This document shows, piece by piece, positions 1 to 7,669 of a DNA stretch of 23,773 nucleotides. Numbering within the stretch: position 1 is the first letter of the stretch; the number at the start of each line of letters is the position of its first letter. Under the pieces are notes generated by a model. That model ran no database searches. It had not been told where the DNA came from and was given only the letters and a program-made list of their open reading frames with translations. A program made the translations under genes and the position numbers. The stretch is from CAVPEW01 sp963703565. GTDB taxonomy: Bacteria > Actinomycetota > Acidimicrobiia > Acidimicrobiales > VFJN01. The stretch lies in the NCBI GenBank assembly GCA_963703565.1, contig CAVPEW010000065.1, positions 1-23,773 of the forward strand, in the 5' to 3' direction.

Positions 1-1
1 G

Positions 2-1348
2 GGCGCGCCGGCCGCCGTGCCCGGCAACGGGCCGGGCGCCGCGCCGGCCGCCGCGTACGCCCGCTCGGGAAGCCGTCGCCGCGCCCTACGCCGGGATCCG
101 CCGCGTGTCGGGCGGCGCGTCGGGCCTGTCGAGGTGATCCTGGCCGCCGCCGGCGCGGTAGCGCTGGCGGCACTGGCAGGCATCTGGCACACGGCGGAGC
201 TGGCCGACGACTGGCTCTACGAGGGTGGCTTCGCGCTGCACGCGGCCCTCTCGGCCGCCGTGGTGGCCGCCTGCACGGTGCCCGGACCCGTCCGCGCCCT
301 TCTATCGGCGGCACCGCTGCGCTGGCTGGGCCGGCACTCCTACGGCCTCTACCTCTACCACTGGCCGATATTCCTGCTGCTCAACGCCGGGCGGGTCCAC
401 TGGTCCACCTGGCCCCTGTTCGGCCTGCGGGTGTCGGTCACGTTGGTGGCGGCCGTCGTGTCGATGCACCTGGTCGAGACGCCCATCCGCATGCAGCGGT
501 CCCCGCTGGCGGGCCGTGCGGGCCTGGTCGCCGCGCCGCTGATCGGCGCGCTGGTCGTGGCAGGGGCCTTCGTGGCTCGCGCCAGGGGGCCCGAACCCCC
601 GACCGACTTCGACGCTGCGCTGCGGGACGCACCGCAGGTCCTGGCCGAGATCCAGGCAGGCGGGGCGCCGTCGGTGACGGTGCTGGGCGATTCGACCGGG
701 CTGGTCGACATGTTCGGCCTCGGTGCCTGGGGCCAGGACTCACGGCGCCTGGCGGTGACGGACGCCTCGGTCGAGCTCGGCTGCACGATCGGGCGCGACG
801 GCGAGCTGCTCGACGAGCGCTCGGTGTGGACCCCTTTGCGCGACGTCTGCCGATGGGACCGTGCCTGGCCGGACCACCTACGGGACGGCACCGACGGGGC
901 TCTGCTGTTCTTCGGAGCCTGGGACCTGCAGCCCCGGCGGGACCTTCCGGGGATCCACGGCGCAGTCCGCCCTCCCGACGCCGCGTACCGTCGCTACCTG
1001 CATGCCGAGATGCGGGCCGCCGCGGCGCTAGTCGAACAGAAGGGCGTCCGGGTGATCTGGGTGACCACCCCGCCTCTGGCCGGGCGCAGCGCCGAGGCGG
1101 TGGCGTGGTTCAACACGCTCGTCGAGCAGGTCGCCGCCGAGGGCTCGAACTCGGTCGTGCTCGACCTGCACGCGCTGGTCGCCTCCTGGCCGCCGGCCAA
1201 GGACCGGGACCGCAGGCCCGACGGGGTCCACTTCAGCGACCGAGCCATCGAGGTCGTGTCTCGCGAATGGCTGGGCGACGCCGTGGTCGACGCCCTCGCC
1301 GCCCCGCCGGGCACGGTGGTCCGACCGGCACCCGACGACCTGGGGTGA
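2..1348 (+). CDS. Membrane O-acyltransferase with SGNH domain (5' end outside window)
   Basis: This is the C-terminal part of an acyltransferase-3 family protein fused to an SGNH/GDSL hydrolase-like domain, a design used for O-acetylating surface sugars at the membrane. The frame is open to the left edge, so the true start lies upstream; the GTG at 17 is only the first in-window start codon. Hydrophobic segments near nucleotides 130-180, 235-300, 345-395 and 430-475 are the last membrane helices, with the family hallmark SYGLYLYHWPIF and the VETPIR stretch that closes the membrane domain. A further helix near 530-580 leads to the extracytoplasmic SGNH domain, with the nucleophile block GDS (Ser codon at 692) and the DxxH block DGVH (Asp 1220, His 1229). 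It resembles the acyltransferase at 4158-6231. Acyl donor and sugar target are unknown. Confidence 0.88.
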   Translation, partial: GAPAAVPGNGPGAAPAAAYARSGSRRRALRRDPPRVGRRVGPVEVILAAAGAVALAALAGIWHTAELADDWLYEGGFALHAALSAAVVAACTVPGPVRALLSAAPLRWLGRHSYGLYLYHWPIFLLLNAGRVHWSTWPLFGLRVSVTLVAAVVSMHLVETPIRMQRSPLAGRAGLVAAPLIGALVVAGAFVARARGPEPPTDFDAALRDAPQVLAEIQAGGAPSVTVLGDSTGLVDMFGLGAWGQDSRRLAVTDASVELGCTIGRDGELLDERSVWTPLRDVCRWDRAWPDHLRDGTDGALLFFGAWDLQPRRDLPGIHGAVRPPDAAYRRYLHAEMRAAAALVEQKGVRVIWVTTPPLAGRSAEAVAWFNTLVEQVAAEGSNSVVLDLHALVASWPPAKDRDRRPDGVHFSDRAIEVVSREWLGDAVVDALAAPPGTVVRPAPDDLG

Positions 1349-1379
1349 GTCTGCCAGCCGCGACGGCCCGGTCCCCTGC

Positions 1380-2099
1380 TCAGCGGCGACCGAAGCGGGA
1401 CCGGACGCCCCACCAGGTGACCATCCGCATCGCCTCGGCGACGATGGCGGTGGACATCTTGGAGTCGCCAGCGTCGCGCTCGCCGAAGCGGATCGGCACC
1501 TCCAGGATCCTTGCCCCGGCGCGGCGCGCCCGGTGGGTCATCTCGATCTGGAAGCCGTACCCGTCGGCGCGGACCTCGTGCAGGTCGAGGCGGCGCAGCA
1601 GGTCGCCGCGGTAGGCCCGGAACCCCGCCGTGGAGTCCCGCACCCCCAACCCGAGCATCCAGGAGGCGTAGCGGTTCCCCCAAAGCGACAGCAGCCGGCG
1701 CCGTAGGCCCCAGTCCGGGATCGAGCCTCCCGGTACGTAGCGCGAGCCGATCACCAGGTCGGCCTCGCCGGCGAGGGCGGGACCGACCAGGTCCGGCAGG
1801 TCGGCGGGGTCGTGCTGGAGGTCGGCGTCTATCTCCACCAACACGGCGGCATCCCGCTCGAGGCCCCAGGCGAAGCCCGCCCGGTAGGCATCGCCGAGGC
1901 CCGCCTTGCGGGTCCGGCGCAGCACGTGGACCGTCCCCAGCTCCCGACCCACGGTCTCGGCCAGATCCGCGGTGCCGTCGGGGCTGCCGTCGTCCACCAC
2001 CAGCTCGTGCGCGTCGGGCAGCGCCGCGTGAATGCGACGCAGGATCCGCTCGACGTTGCCGACCTCCTGGTACGTCGGCACCACGACGAGGACCTGCAC
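1380..2099 (-). CDS. Polyprenol-phosphate mannose synthase-like GT2 glycosyltransferase
   Basis: A 239-residue GT2 enzyme of the dolichol/polyprenol-phosphate mannosyltransferase type, expected to move a sugar, typically mannose from GDP-mannose, to polyprenyl phosphate on the cytoplasmic membrane face, giving a lipid donor for GT-C enzymes. The N-terminal VVVPTYQE strand, VVDDGSPDGT (residues 34-43), RKAGLGDAYRAGF and the metal-binding D91-A-D93 in VEIDADLQHDP are all present. Near the C-terminus GYGFQIEMTHRA and the VPIRFGERDAGDSKM block are typical of this family. There is no C-terminal membrane domain, as in stand-alone actinobacterial Ppm1 catalytic subunits. It starts with GTG one base after the stop of the methyltransferase gene, so the two are probably co-transcribed. 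The donor sugar could be glucose rather than mannose. Confidence 0.88.
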   Translation of the reverse strand: MQVLVVVPTYQEVGNVERILRRIHAALPDAHELVVDDGSPDGTADLAETVGRELGTVHVLRRTRKAGLGDAYRAGFAWGLERDAAVLVEIDADLQHDPADLPDLVGPALAGEADLVIGSRYVPGGSIPDWGLRRRLLSLWGNRYASWMLGLGVRDSTAGFRAYRGDLLRRLDLHEVRADGYGFQIEMTHRARRAGARILEVPIRFGERDAGDSKMSTAIVAEAMRMVTWWGVRSRFGRR

Positions 2100-2100
2100 C

Positions 2101-2844
2101 TCAGTACGGCCAGGTCCGGCCGTCGTGGCCGAGGCGGCGGGCCCACCCCTCGCGCTTGGTCACGATCGCCACCTTGACGGCCAGGTTGCGCGCGAACCAG
2201 CCCAGCTCGCGGACCTGACGCAGCCCACTCGTCAACCGGGCACCCCCCGTCAGGCGGCGACGGCGGTAGCGGGCCAGGCTGCCGTCGCGGCCCAGGTACT
2301 CGAACTCGCCACCGATCGCCAGGGTCGACAGCAGGGCGAGGGTCACGCCGACCGAGCTGAAGCTGTCGTGCACCAGCAGGGTCCCGCCGATTCGGACCCG
2401 GGCTCCCCAGTCCACCACGTCGGCCCGGGCCGGGCCGAAGCGGTGGGCTCCGTCTATGAAGAGCACGTCTATCGCCCCGTCCACCTCGCCCAGGGCGTCG
2501 GCGGAGAAGCGACGGATGTGACGGACCCGGTCGGCCACACCCGCGACCACCAGGTTGCGGTGGAACACCTCGAAGTCCTCCGACGCCTCCTCCTCGAAGC
2601 CGTGGATCTCCTGAGGGCCGCGATCGTTGCCCGCGTGGGGGTCGATGGCCACGACCTCCACGCCCGGCAGGGCGGCGGTGGCGAGCAGGATCGTGGACCG
2701 TCCCCGGAAGCTGCCGATCTCGACGATCCGCCCACGCGGCGGCACGGCCCGGGCCGACTCCCACAACCTGCGGGCCTGGTCGTCGCTGATCCAGCCCTCG
2801 ACGTCACTGGTGGCCGCTAGCGCGCGCTCGAAGTCGTCGGGCAT
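2101..2844 (-). CDS. Class I SAM-dependent methyltransferase (Methyltransf_24-like)
   Basis: A 247-residue class I methyltransferase. Motif I is IVEIGSFRGRST (residues 40-51, glycines 44 and 48), followed by VVAIDPHAGND for the ribose-binding strand and VLFIDGAHRF, the acidic-histidine block common in Methyltransf_24 proteins that modify sugars or small molecules. The last 60 residues are basic and carry a WFARNLAVKVAIV stretch that could touch the membrane. The frame is open further upstream, but I chose ATG 2844 because the preceding 100 codons are arginine/serine-rich with no domain. It heads a two-gene unit with the GT2 at 1380-2099 and diverges from the GT4 gene. The methyl acceptor is not known; an envelope sugar is inferred from context. 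Confidence 0.82.
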   Translation of the reverse strand: MPDDFERALAATSDVEGWISDDQARRLWESARAVPPRGRIVEIGSFRGRSTILLATAALPGVEVVAIDPHAGNDRGPQEIHGFEEEASEDFEVFHRNLVVAGVADRVRHIRRFSADALGEVDGAIDVLFIDGAHRFGPARADVVDWGARVRIGGTLLVHDSFSSVGVTLALLSTLAIGGEFEYLGRDGSLARYRRRRLTGGARLTSGLRQVRELGWFARNLAVKVAIVTKREGWARRLGHDGRTWPY

Positions 2845-2852
2845 CCCATGCG

Positions 2853-2858
2853 ATCCAG
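2853..2858 (-). promoter_or_regulatory. Weak candidate -10 box for the methyltransferase gene
   Basis: CTGGAT on the minus strand lies 8 bases before ATG 2844, the same distance seen for the stronger boxes elsewhere in the window. It lacks the A at position 2 of a TANNNT box, and no -35 element is visible. Confidence 0.25.
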
Positions 2859-2918
2859 TCGTCGACGGTCCGGAGGGGCGGTGGCGGACGGATGCACGCC
2901 GAGCCGGTCGGGTGGTTC

Positions 2919-2924
2919 TAGCAT
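2919..2924 (+). promoter_or_regulatory. Candidate -10 box upstream of the GT4 gene
   Basis: TAGCAT matches TANNNT and stands in the 118-base divergent gap between the methyltransferase and GT4 genes. A transcript starting about 7 bases downstream would begin a few bases before the ATG of a nine-codon reading frame (2937-2966), whose stop overlaps the proposed TTG start of the glycosyltransferase. No clear -35 element is visible. Confidence 0.4.
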
Positions 2925-2936
2925 CTCCGGGCCCGC

Positions 2937-2966
2937 ATGCCCCGCCTTCCGAGCTCCTACCGTTGA
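2937..2966 (+). other. Possible nine-codon leader ORF
   Basis: ATG at 2937 opens a frame encoding MPRLPSSYR that ends in TGA at 2964-2966. The stop overlaps the TTG at 2963 in a TTGA arrangement, like the GTGA overlaps used by neighbouring genes. This would couple translation of the GT4 gene to a short leader on a near-leaderless transcript. A chance short frame is quite possible. Confidence 0.25.
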
Positions 2967-4132
2967 CCGCCCCCAGGGGGACGCCGGGCCCCGCCAAGCT
3001 GGGTGACATCGCAGCCGCGGCGGGGATCCGACGCATCCACGTGCTGGCGTGGCGCGACCTCGAGGACCCCGAGGCGGGCGGCTCCGAACGGCACCTGCAC
3101 GAGGTCGCACGGCGATGGGCGGCCGCGGGCCTGCACGTCACGCTGCGCACCTCTCACGCGGCGGGCCGCGCCCCGGAGATCGTGCGGGACGGCTACCGGG
3201 TGATCCGCCGAGCGGGGCGCTACCTGGTGTTCCCCAGGGCCGCGCTCAGCGAGCGCACCGGGCGCCACGGACCGACCGACGCGCTCGTGGAGGTGTGGAA
3301 CGGCGTCCCGTTCCTCTCCCCCCTCTGGTACCCGGGCCCCCGCCTGGTCATCTTGCACCACGTGCACGGTTCGATGTTCCAGATGGTGATGCCGCCGGGA
3401 CCGGCCCGGCTGGGCGAGCTCGTCGAACGCCGGCTGGCGCCGCCGCTGTACCGGCGGACCACGGTGGCCACCTTGTCGGAGTCATCCCGACGCGAGATCG
3501 TGCAGAACCTGCGGATGCGACCCGAGCTGGTCGCGGTCGTGCCTCCCGGCATCGACGACTCGTTTCATGTCGACGCATCCGTCGCCCGCAGCCGCGACCC
3601 CCTGGTGGTCGCGGTCGGCCGGCTCGTGCCCGCCAAGCGCCATGCCCTGTTGATCCGCGCCGCCGCCAGGGCCCGGCGCCGGGTCCCGGGGCTACGGCTG
3701 CGGATCCTTGGCGAGGGGTACGAGCGTGAGCACCTCGAGCGCCTCGTCGCCGAGCTCGGCGCGGAGGACTGGATCGAGCTCGCGGGGTGGGTGGACGACC
3801 ACGAGCTGCGCCGCGCCTACCGGGAGGCGTGGGTGCTGGCCAGCGCCTCGAGCCACGAGGGATGGGGCATGAGCATCACCGAGGCAGGCGCCTGCGGCAC
3901 CCCCGCCGTGGTGACCGACATCGTCGGGCATCGCGACGCGGTGCTCCACGGGGCCAGCGGCCTGTTGTGCAGCACCGACGGCCTCGCGGAGGCGCTCGTA
4001 GAGGTGCTCGGCGACGACCGACTCCGCGCCCGCCTCTCTGCCGGAGCCGTCGAGCGCGCCACCCCGCTCACATGGGACGCGACGGCCCAGGGTCTGCTCG
4101 AGCTGCTGGCCGGCCAGCGGCGCCGGCCCTGA
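2963..4132 (+). CDS. GT4 family glycosyltransferase
   Basis: A GT-B fold glycosyltransferase of family GT4, about 389 residues from a TTG at 2963. The N-terminal domain begins with IHVLAWRDLEDPEAGGSE, carrying the glycine-rich loop and acid typical of nucleotide-sugar GT4 enzymes. The C-terminal half has VVAVGRLVPAKRHALLI, LRILGEGYERE and the EX7E signature EGWGMSITE, followed by AGACGTPAVVTDIVGH, which is the donor-binding region. The start is uncertain: GTG 2912 and GTG 3041 are also in frame, but 2912 sits before the likely -10 box, while 3041 falls inside the first beta strand. TTG 2963 overlaps the stop of a short upstream frame. It is followed after 25 bases by the acyltransferase gene. 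Donor and acceptor sugars cannot be told from sequence. Confidence 0.88.
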   Translation: MTAPRGTPGPAKLGDIAAAAGIRRIHVLAWRDLEDPEAGGSERHLHEVARRWAAAGLHVTLRTSHAAGRAPEIVRDGYRVIRRAGRYLVFPRAALSERTGRHGPTDALVEVWNGVPFLSPLWYPGPRLVILHHVHGSMFQMVMPPGPARLGELVERRLAPPLYRRTTVATLSESSRREIVQNLRMRPELVAVVPPGIDDSFHVDASVARSRDPLVVAVGRLVPAKRHALLIRAAARARRRVPGLRLRILGEGYEREHLERLVAELGAEDWIELAGWVDDHELRRAYREAWVLASASSHEGWGMSITEAGACGTPAVVTDIVGHRDAVLHGASGLLCSTDGLAEALVEVLGDDRLRARLSAGAVERATPLTWDATAQGLLELLAGQRRRP

Positions 4133-4157
4133 GCTGAGCGCGGTCCGGGCCTGCGCA

Positions 4158-6231
4158 GTGGCGACGCACATCGCCCCGAGGCCCCGGGCAGCGATGGCCG
4201 GACCGCCCCGGCTCGGCTACCGGCCCGCGCTCGACGGTCTGCGGGGGTTGGCGGTCGGGCTCGTGCTGGCGTACCACGGCGGCGTCGGATGGGCGCCCGG
4301 CGGCTACCTCGGCGTGGACGTCTTCTTCGTCCTGTCGGGCTTCCTGATCACGTTCCTGCTGCTCGACGAGCACCGGCGCACCTCGACCGTGTCGATCGCC
4401 GGGTTCTACGCCCGGCGGGCCAGGCGCCTCCTGCCTGCACTCGCCGCGGTGCTGGCCGCCGTCGGGCTCTACGCCTGGACCCTGGCCCCCGGGAAGCTCG
4501 CTGCGCGAGCTGCGCGGAGACGTCGTGGCGACCGCCGGCTACGTGACGAACTGGCGGCTCGTGGCGGCCGACCGTGGCTACTTCGCGGACTTCGCCGTGC
4601 CCTCACCGCTGCAGCACACCTGGTCGCTCGCCGTCGAGGAGCAGTGGTACCTCGTCTGGCCGCTGCTGCTCGGTGCCCTGTTGCGGCGGCGGCGCGGCGG
4701 CAGCCGGCGCCGTGCCATCGGACTGCGACCGACCCACCCGCCGGCCCCGGGCGGCGCATCGGGCGCTCCGGTGGTGGCCGCCTCTCGGCCCGACGCCGTC
4801 GTCGTCGGGTTCGCCGCCGCGGCAGCCGTGGCCTCCCTGGTGTGGGCGGCGCACCTGGCGCGGCCCGGCGCCGACCCGTCGCGGGTGTACTACGGCACCG
4901 ACACCAGAGCCCACCTCCTGCTGGTGGGTTCGCTGCTGGCCATGGTGCTGGCCAGGCGGGGGCGCTTCGAGGCGGCGCCGCGCTGGCGGGGCCTCACCGA
5001 GCTGGGCGGAGTCGCAGGCCTCGCCGCCGTGGTCGGGATGGCGCTGACGGTCGACGACACCACGAGCTGGCTCTACGAGGGAGGCTCCGCGCTGCTCGCC
5101 GCAGCGGTCGTGGCTGTGCTGTTCGCCGTGCTCCAGCCCCGCAGCGCCCTGGGCTCCGCGCTCGCCGCCGGCCCGCTGCGACGAGTCGGTGAGCTGTCCT
5201 ACGGCCTGTACCTGTGGCACGTGCCGGCGTACGTGGTGCTCAGCGCGTCACGCACCGGCCTGTCCGGGACGGCCCTGCTGGCCCTGCGCCTGGCGGCGAC
5301 AGGGGCCCTGGCGCTGGGCTGCGAGGCGTGGATCGAGCGACCCGTGCGGCGGGGCAGCTGGCCCCTGCCCAAGGTCCTGCTCACCACGGTCACCGCTTCG
5401 GTGGTGGTGGTGGCAGCGGTGGCCGGGGCGGTCGCAGTGCGCGCACCCGACGCCGGTGCCCCGGCACTGGGAGCAGGGCTGGCCACCGGGCGCGGCGACA
5501 TGTTCCGCTACGACCCGGCAGCCAACCCGCCGCCGACGACCCTGGTCGACGATCCGGCCGTGCGCGTCCAGGTCACGGGCGACAGCGTGGCGCTGACCAC
5601 CTCTCTGGGCTTCGACCAGCGAGGTGGCGACCCACCGGTGCTGCTGTGGGACACCAGCGTGCTCGGCTGCACCCTGTTCGAGGGTGAGCGCGTCGCGACA
5701 GGGGTGCGCACCGACGGCGGCCCCCAGTGCGCCGCCTGGCGCGCCGACGTGGACCGCTGGCGCGACGCATACGACGCCGAGGTGGTGGCGCTGCTCGCCG
5801 GCGTCTGGGAGGTGTACGACCGGGTGGTCGACGGCCGCCGGCTCGCCTTCGGGTCGCCCGAGTTCGACCGGTGGTTCTCCTCCCGCCTCGACTCGCTCGT
5901 CACCCGCCTGGGGCAGCCCGACACGCCGGTCGCCTTGCTGACCGCTCCGTGCAACCGCCGGGCCGAGACCCTCGACGGCACCGAGCCCCCCGAGAACGAC
6001 GCCGACCGCGTCGAGCACCTCAACGAGCTGTACCGGGCGGCGGCGCGCCGCCGGCCCGACAAGGTGCACGTGGTGGATCTGGCCGCCTTCGCCTGCCCCG
6101 GCGGTCGGTTCCGTGCATCGATCGACGGGGTGTCGCTCCGGGCCGAGGACGGCGCCCACTTCTCGGCATCCGGGGGCCAGCTCGTGCGCGCCTGGCTGTA
6201 TCCGCGCCTGGCGGCTCTGGCCCGGCCCTAG
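4158..6231 (+). CDS. Membrane O-acyltransferase with SGNH domain, frameshifted near 4500
   Basis: An OafA-type acyltransferase-3 protein with a C-terminal SGNH domain, probably O-acylating an envelope polysaccharide. The first part, from GTG 4158 or more likely ATG 4194, reads LGYRPALDGLRGLAV and YLGVDVFFVLSGFLI, the classic beginning of the family. The frame then breaks: at 4500 the reading must move by one base to continue as LRELRGDVVATAGYVTNWR, QHTWSLAVEEQWYLVWPLLL and SYGLYLWHVPAYVVL. The second frame runs intact to TAG 6229-6231 and includes the SGNH nucleophile GDS (Ser codon 5584) and DGAH (Asp 6148, His 6157). Everything expected of the family is present apart from the shift, so a sequence error is plausible; otherwise the gene is broken. 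It is a paralogue of the acyltransferase at the left edge. Confidence 0.85.
4496..4503 (+). other. Frameshift site in acyltransferase gene
   Basis: Upstream codons are in the frame of 4158 and end with PGKL; downstream codons are in the frame of 4501 and begin LRELRGD. Removing one base around 4500, or adding two, restores a continuous protein. There is no homopolymer or slippery heptamer at the site. Confidence 0.8.
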
Positions 6232-7098
6232 GGCGGGCTCGCCTCGAGGGCGGCCAGGCCCTCCTCGAGGGAGACCACCGGCGCCCACCCCGGCACCGCG
6301 GGCCCCGCGTTCCACGGGACGCGCATGTCGTCGACGCCGTCGGGTCGCTCGCCCCAGCGCACAGGCACCGGACGGCCGGCCACTCGGCCCAGCACCTCGA
6401 CGACGTCGCGGATGGTCCGGGGCGAGCCGGATCCGGCGCTCCACGGACCGCCGGATCCGACCGAGGCAGCCGAGCGCAGCGCCGCGACGACGTCATCGAC
6501 GTGCACGAGGTCGATCAGCTGATCGCCGCTCGTCATCGGCAGCGCCTCGCCCGAACGCAGCGCACCCAGGAGCGCCGCGACCAGCTTGGGCCGGTGGTCG
6601 GCCGGGCCGTAGGTGTCGAACAGGTTCACCGTCACGACGCGCATCTCCGCGTTGCGGCGATAGTGGGCCAGCACGTCCTCGAAGGCCTGCTTGGTGGCGG
6701 CGTAGAGGTTCTTGGGGGCGTAGGCGGCGCCGCCGACGTGCTGCCACGCCGTTCCGGCGTTGACCAGGACCGCCCCCGACCCGACGAGCGCCTCGGCCAC
6801 CCGCGTGCCGAAGCCGACGTTGTCGGTGACGAGGTCCGCCACCTCGCCGGGCTCGTGGCGGGTGACGAAGCGCGTGGCGAGGTGGAACACGGCGTCGGGG
6901 CGGGCTGCGGCGACCGCGGCCCCCAGCGCCCCCGCGCGGTCGTCGACGTGCAGCTCGAGCGCCGAGGAGAGGCTCGGCGATGCGCTCGAGGTGGGCGCCG
7001 GGACGGACCACGGCGTGGACCTCGGCGCCGTCGGCGAGCAGGGTCCTGGCCAGATGGGAGCCCACGAAGCCCGTGACCCCGGTCAGCAGCGCTCGCAC
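6228..7098 (-). CDS. SDR family nucleotide-sugar reductase (AscF/RfbS/RfbJ-like), frameshifted near 6970
   Basis: An extended SDR enzyme resembling the NAD(P)-dependent 4-ketoreductases and synthases that finish CDP-3,6-dideoxyhexoses (AscF, RfbS, RfbJ). It starts at GTG 7098, one base after the epimerase stop, with the Rossmann loop TGVTGFVGSH (glycines 7, 10 and 13). The active-site region reads AGTAWQHVGG and LYAATKQAFEDV (YxxxK), followed by VNLFDTYGPADHRPK, a block typical of this subgroup. Between IAEPL and SSALELHVDDRAG the frame must be moved by one base at about 6966-6972; otherwise the protein stops making sense. The corrected protein is about 289 residues. It is the last gene of the deoxysugar operon and its stop shares the palindrome CTAG with the convergent acyltransferase stop. 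The inferred role is reduction of the 4-keto group of the CDP-sugar. Confidence 0.8.
6964..6974 (-). other. Frameshift site in SDR reductase gene
   Basis: Codons before the site (from 7098) give LERIAEPL; codons after it are one base out of phase and give SSALELHVDDRAGALG, leading into AVFHLATRF. Skipping one base in the CCTCTCCTCGG stretch joins the two. Known relatives have continuous sequence here, so this is either an error in the sequence or a real break. Confidence 0.75.
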
Positions 7099-7099
7099 G

Positions 7100-7669
7100 T
7101 CACGGCCCGCCGAACACGGGGCCCAGCCGATCGAGGGTGGGCAGCGCGCCATCGCGCTCGGACACGAGCGCCGTGGCGAGCAGGTCATCGGGAACCCCCC
7201 AGTCGACGCCGGCCGAGGACCACAGCACCCCCGCGTCGGCCGCCGCGTCGAAGACCCCGGACTGGGCGTAGGCCACGATCGCGGGCCCTTCGGTCACCAG
7301 GAACCCGTGGGCGCATCCGCGGGGCACGAACACAGCGTTGGCCCGGGGCGCCGAGAGCACCACGGTGGCGTGCCGGTGACGGGTGGGGGATCCCTCGCGC
7401 AGGTCCACCACCGCGTCCACCACCGTGCCGGCCAGGCAGCACACGAGCTTCGCCACCTCGGCCGGGGGCCGCTGGAAGTGCAGGCCGCGCACCACGCCCG
7501 TGGACGAGGTGCTCACGAAGATCTCGGCGACGTCGAGGTCCAGGCCGAGCGCGTCGAAGGTGGGCCGGTGCAGGATCTTGACGAAGCTGCCTCTACGGTC
7601 CTGCGACACCGGTGCCCTCAGCTCCACGCAGCCCTCGACGGCTGTCGGTTGCGCCTCGATGCCCGTCAC
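7100..7669 (-). CDS. RmlC-fold nucleotide-sugar epimerase (AscE-like candidate)
   Basis: A 189-residue cupin of the dTDP-4-dehydrorhamnose 3,5-epimerase family. Family blocks are RRGSFVKI, TGVVRGLHFQRPP with the catalytic base His64, KLVCCLAGTVVDAVVDLR, and FVPRGCAHGF. The stretch IVAYAQSGVF aligns with the RmlC segment that carries the general-acid tyrosine, and here that residue is Phe140, suggesting a changed epimerisation pattern. GTG 7669 overlaps the upstream aminotransferase-fold gene stop as GTGA. Because it sits in an operon with cytidylyltransferase, CDP-glucose dehydratase and E1, its substrate is more likely a CDP-4-keto sugar than dTDP-4-keto-6-deoxyglucose; AscE, the C5-epimerase of CDP-ascarylose synthesis, is the best analogue. 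That assignment is inference from context. Confidence 0.82.
   Translation of the reverse strand: MTGIEAQPTAVEGCVELRAPVSQDRRGSFVKILHRPTFDALGLDLDVAEIFVSTSSTGVVRGLHFQRPPAEVAKLVCCLAGTVVDAVVDLREGSPTRHRHATVVLSAPRANAVFVPRGCAHGFLVTEGPAIVAYAQSGVFDAAADAGVLWSSAGVDWGVPDDLLATALVSERDGALPTLDRLGPVFGGP

Noticed and set aside
1357..1387. GCCGC/GCGGC inverted repeat between the first acyltransferase and the GT2
   Set aside because: A five-base stem with a 21-base loop reaching into the GT2 coding end is not a convincing terminator.
4158..5192. Reading the acyltransferase as a 344-residue protein in its first frame
   Set aside because: After 4500 this frame yields arginine-rich sequence; the true family continuation is in the other frame.
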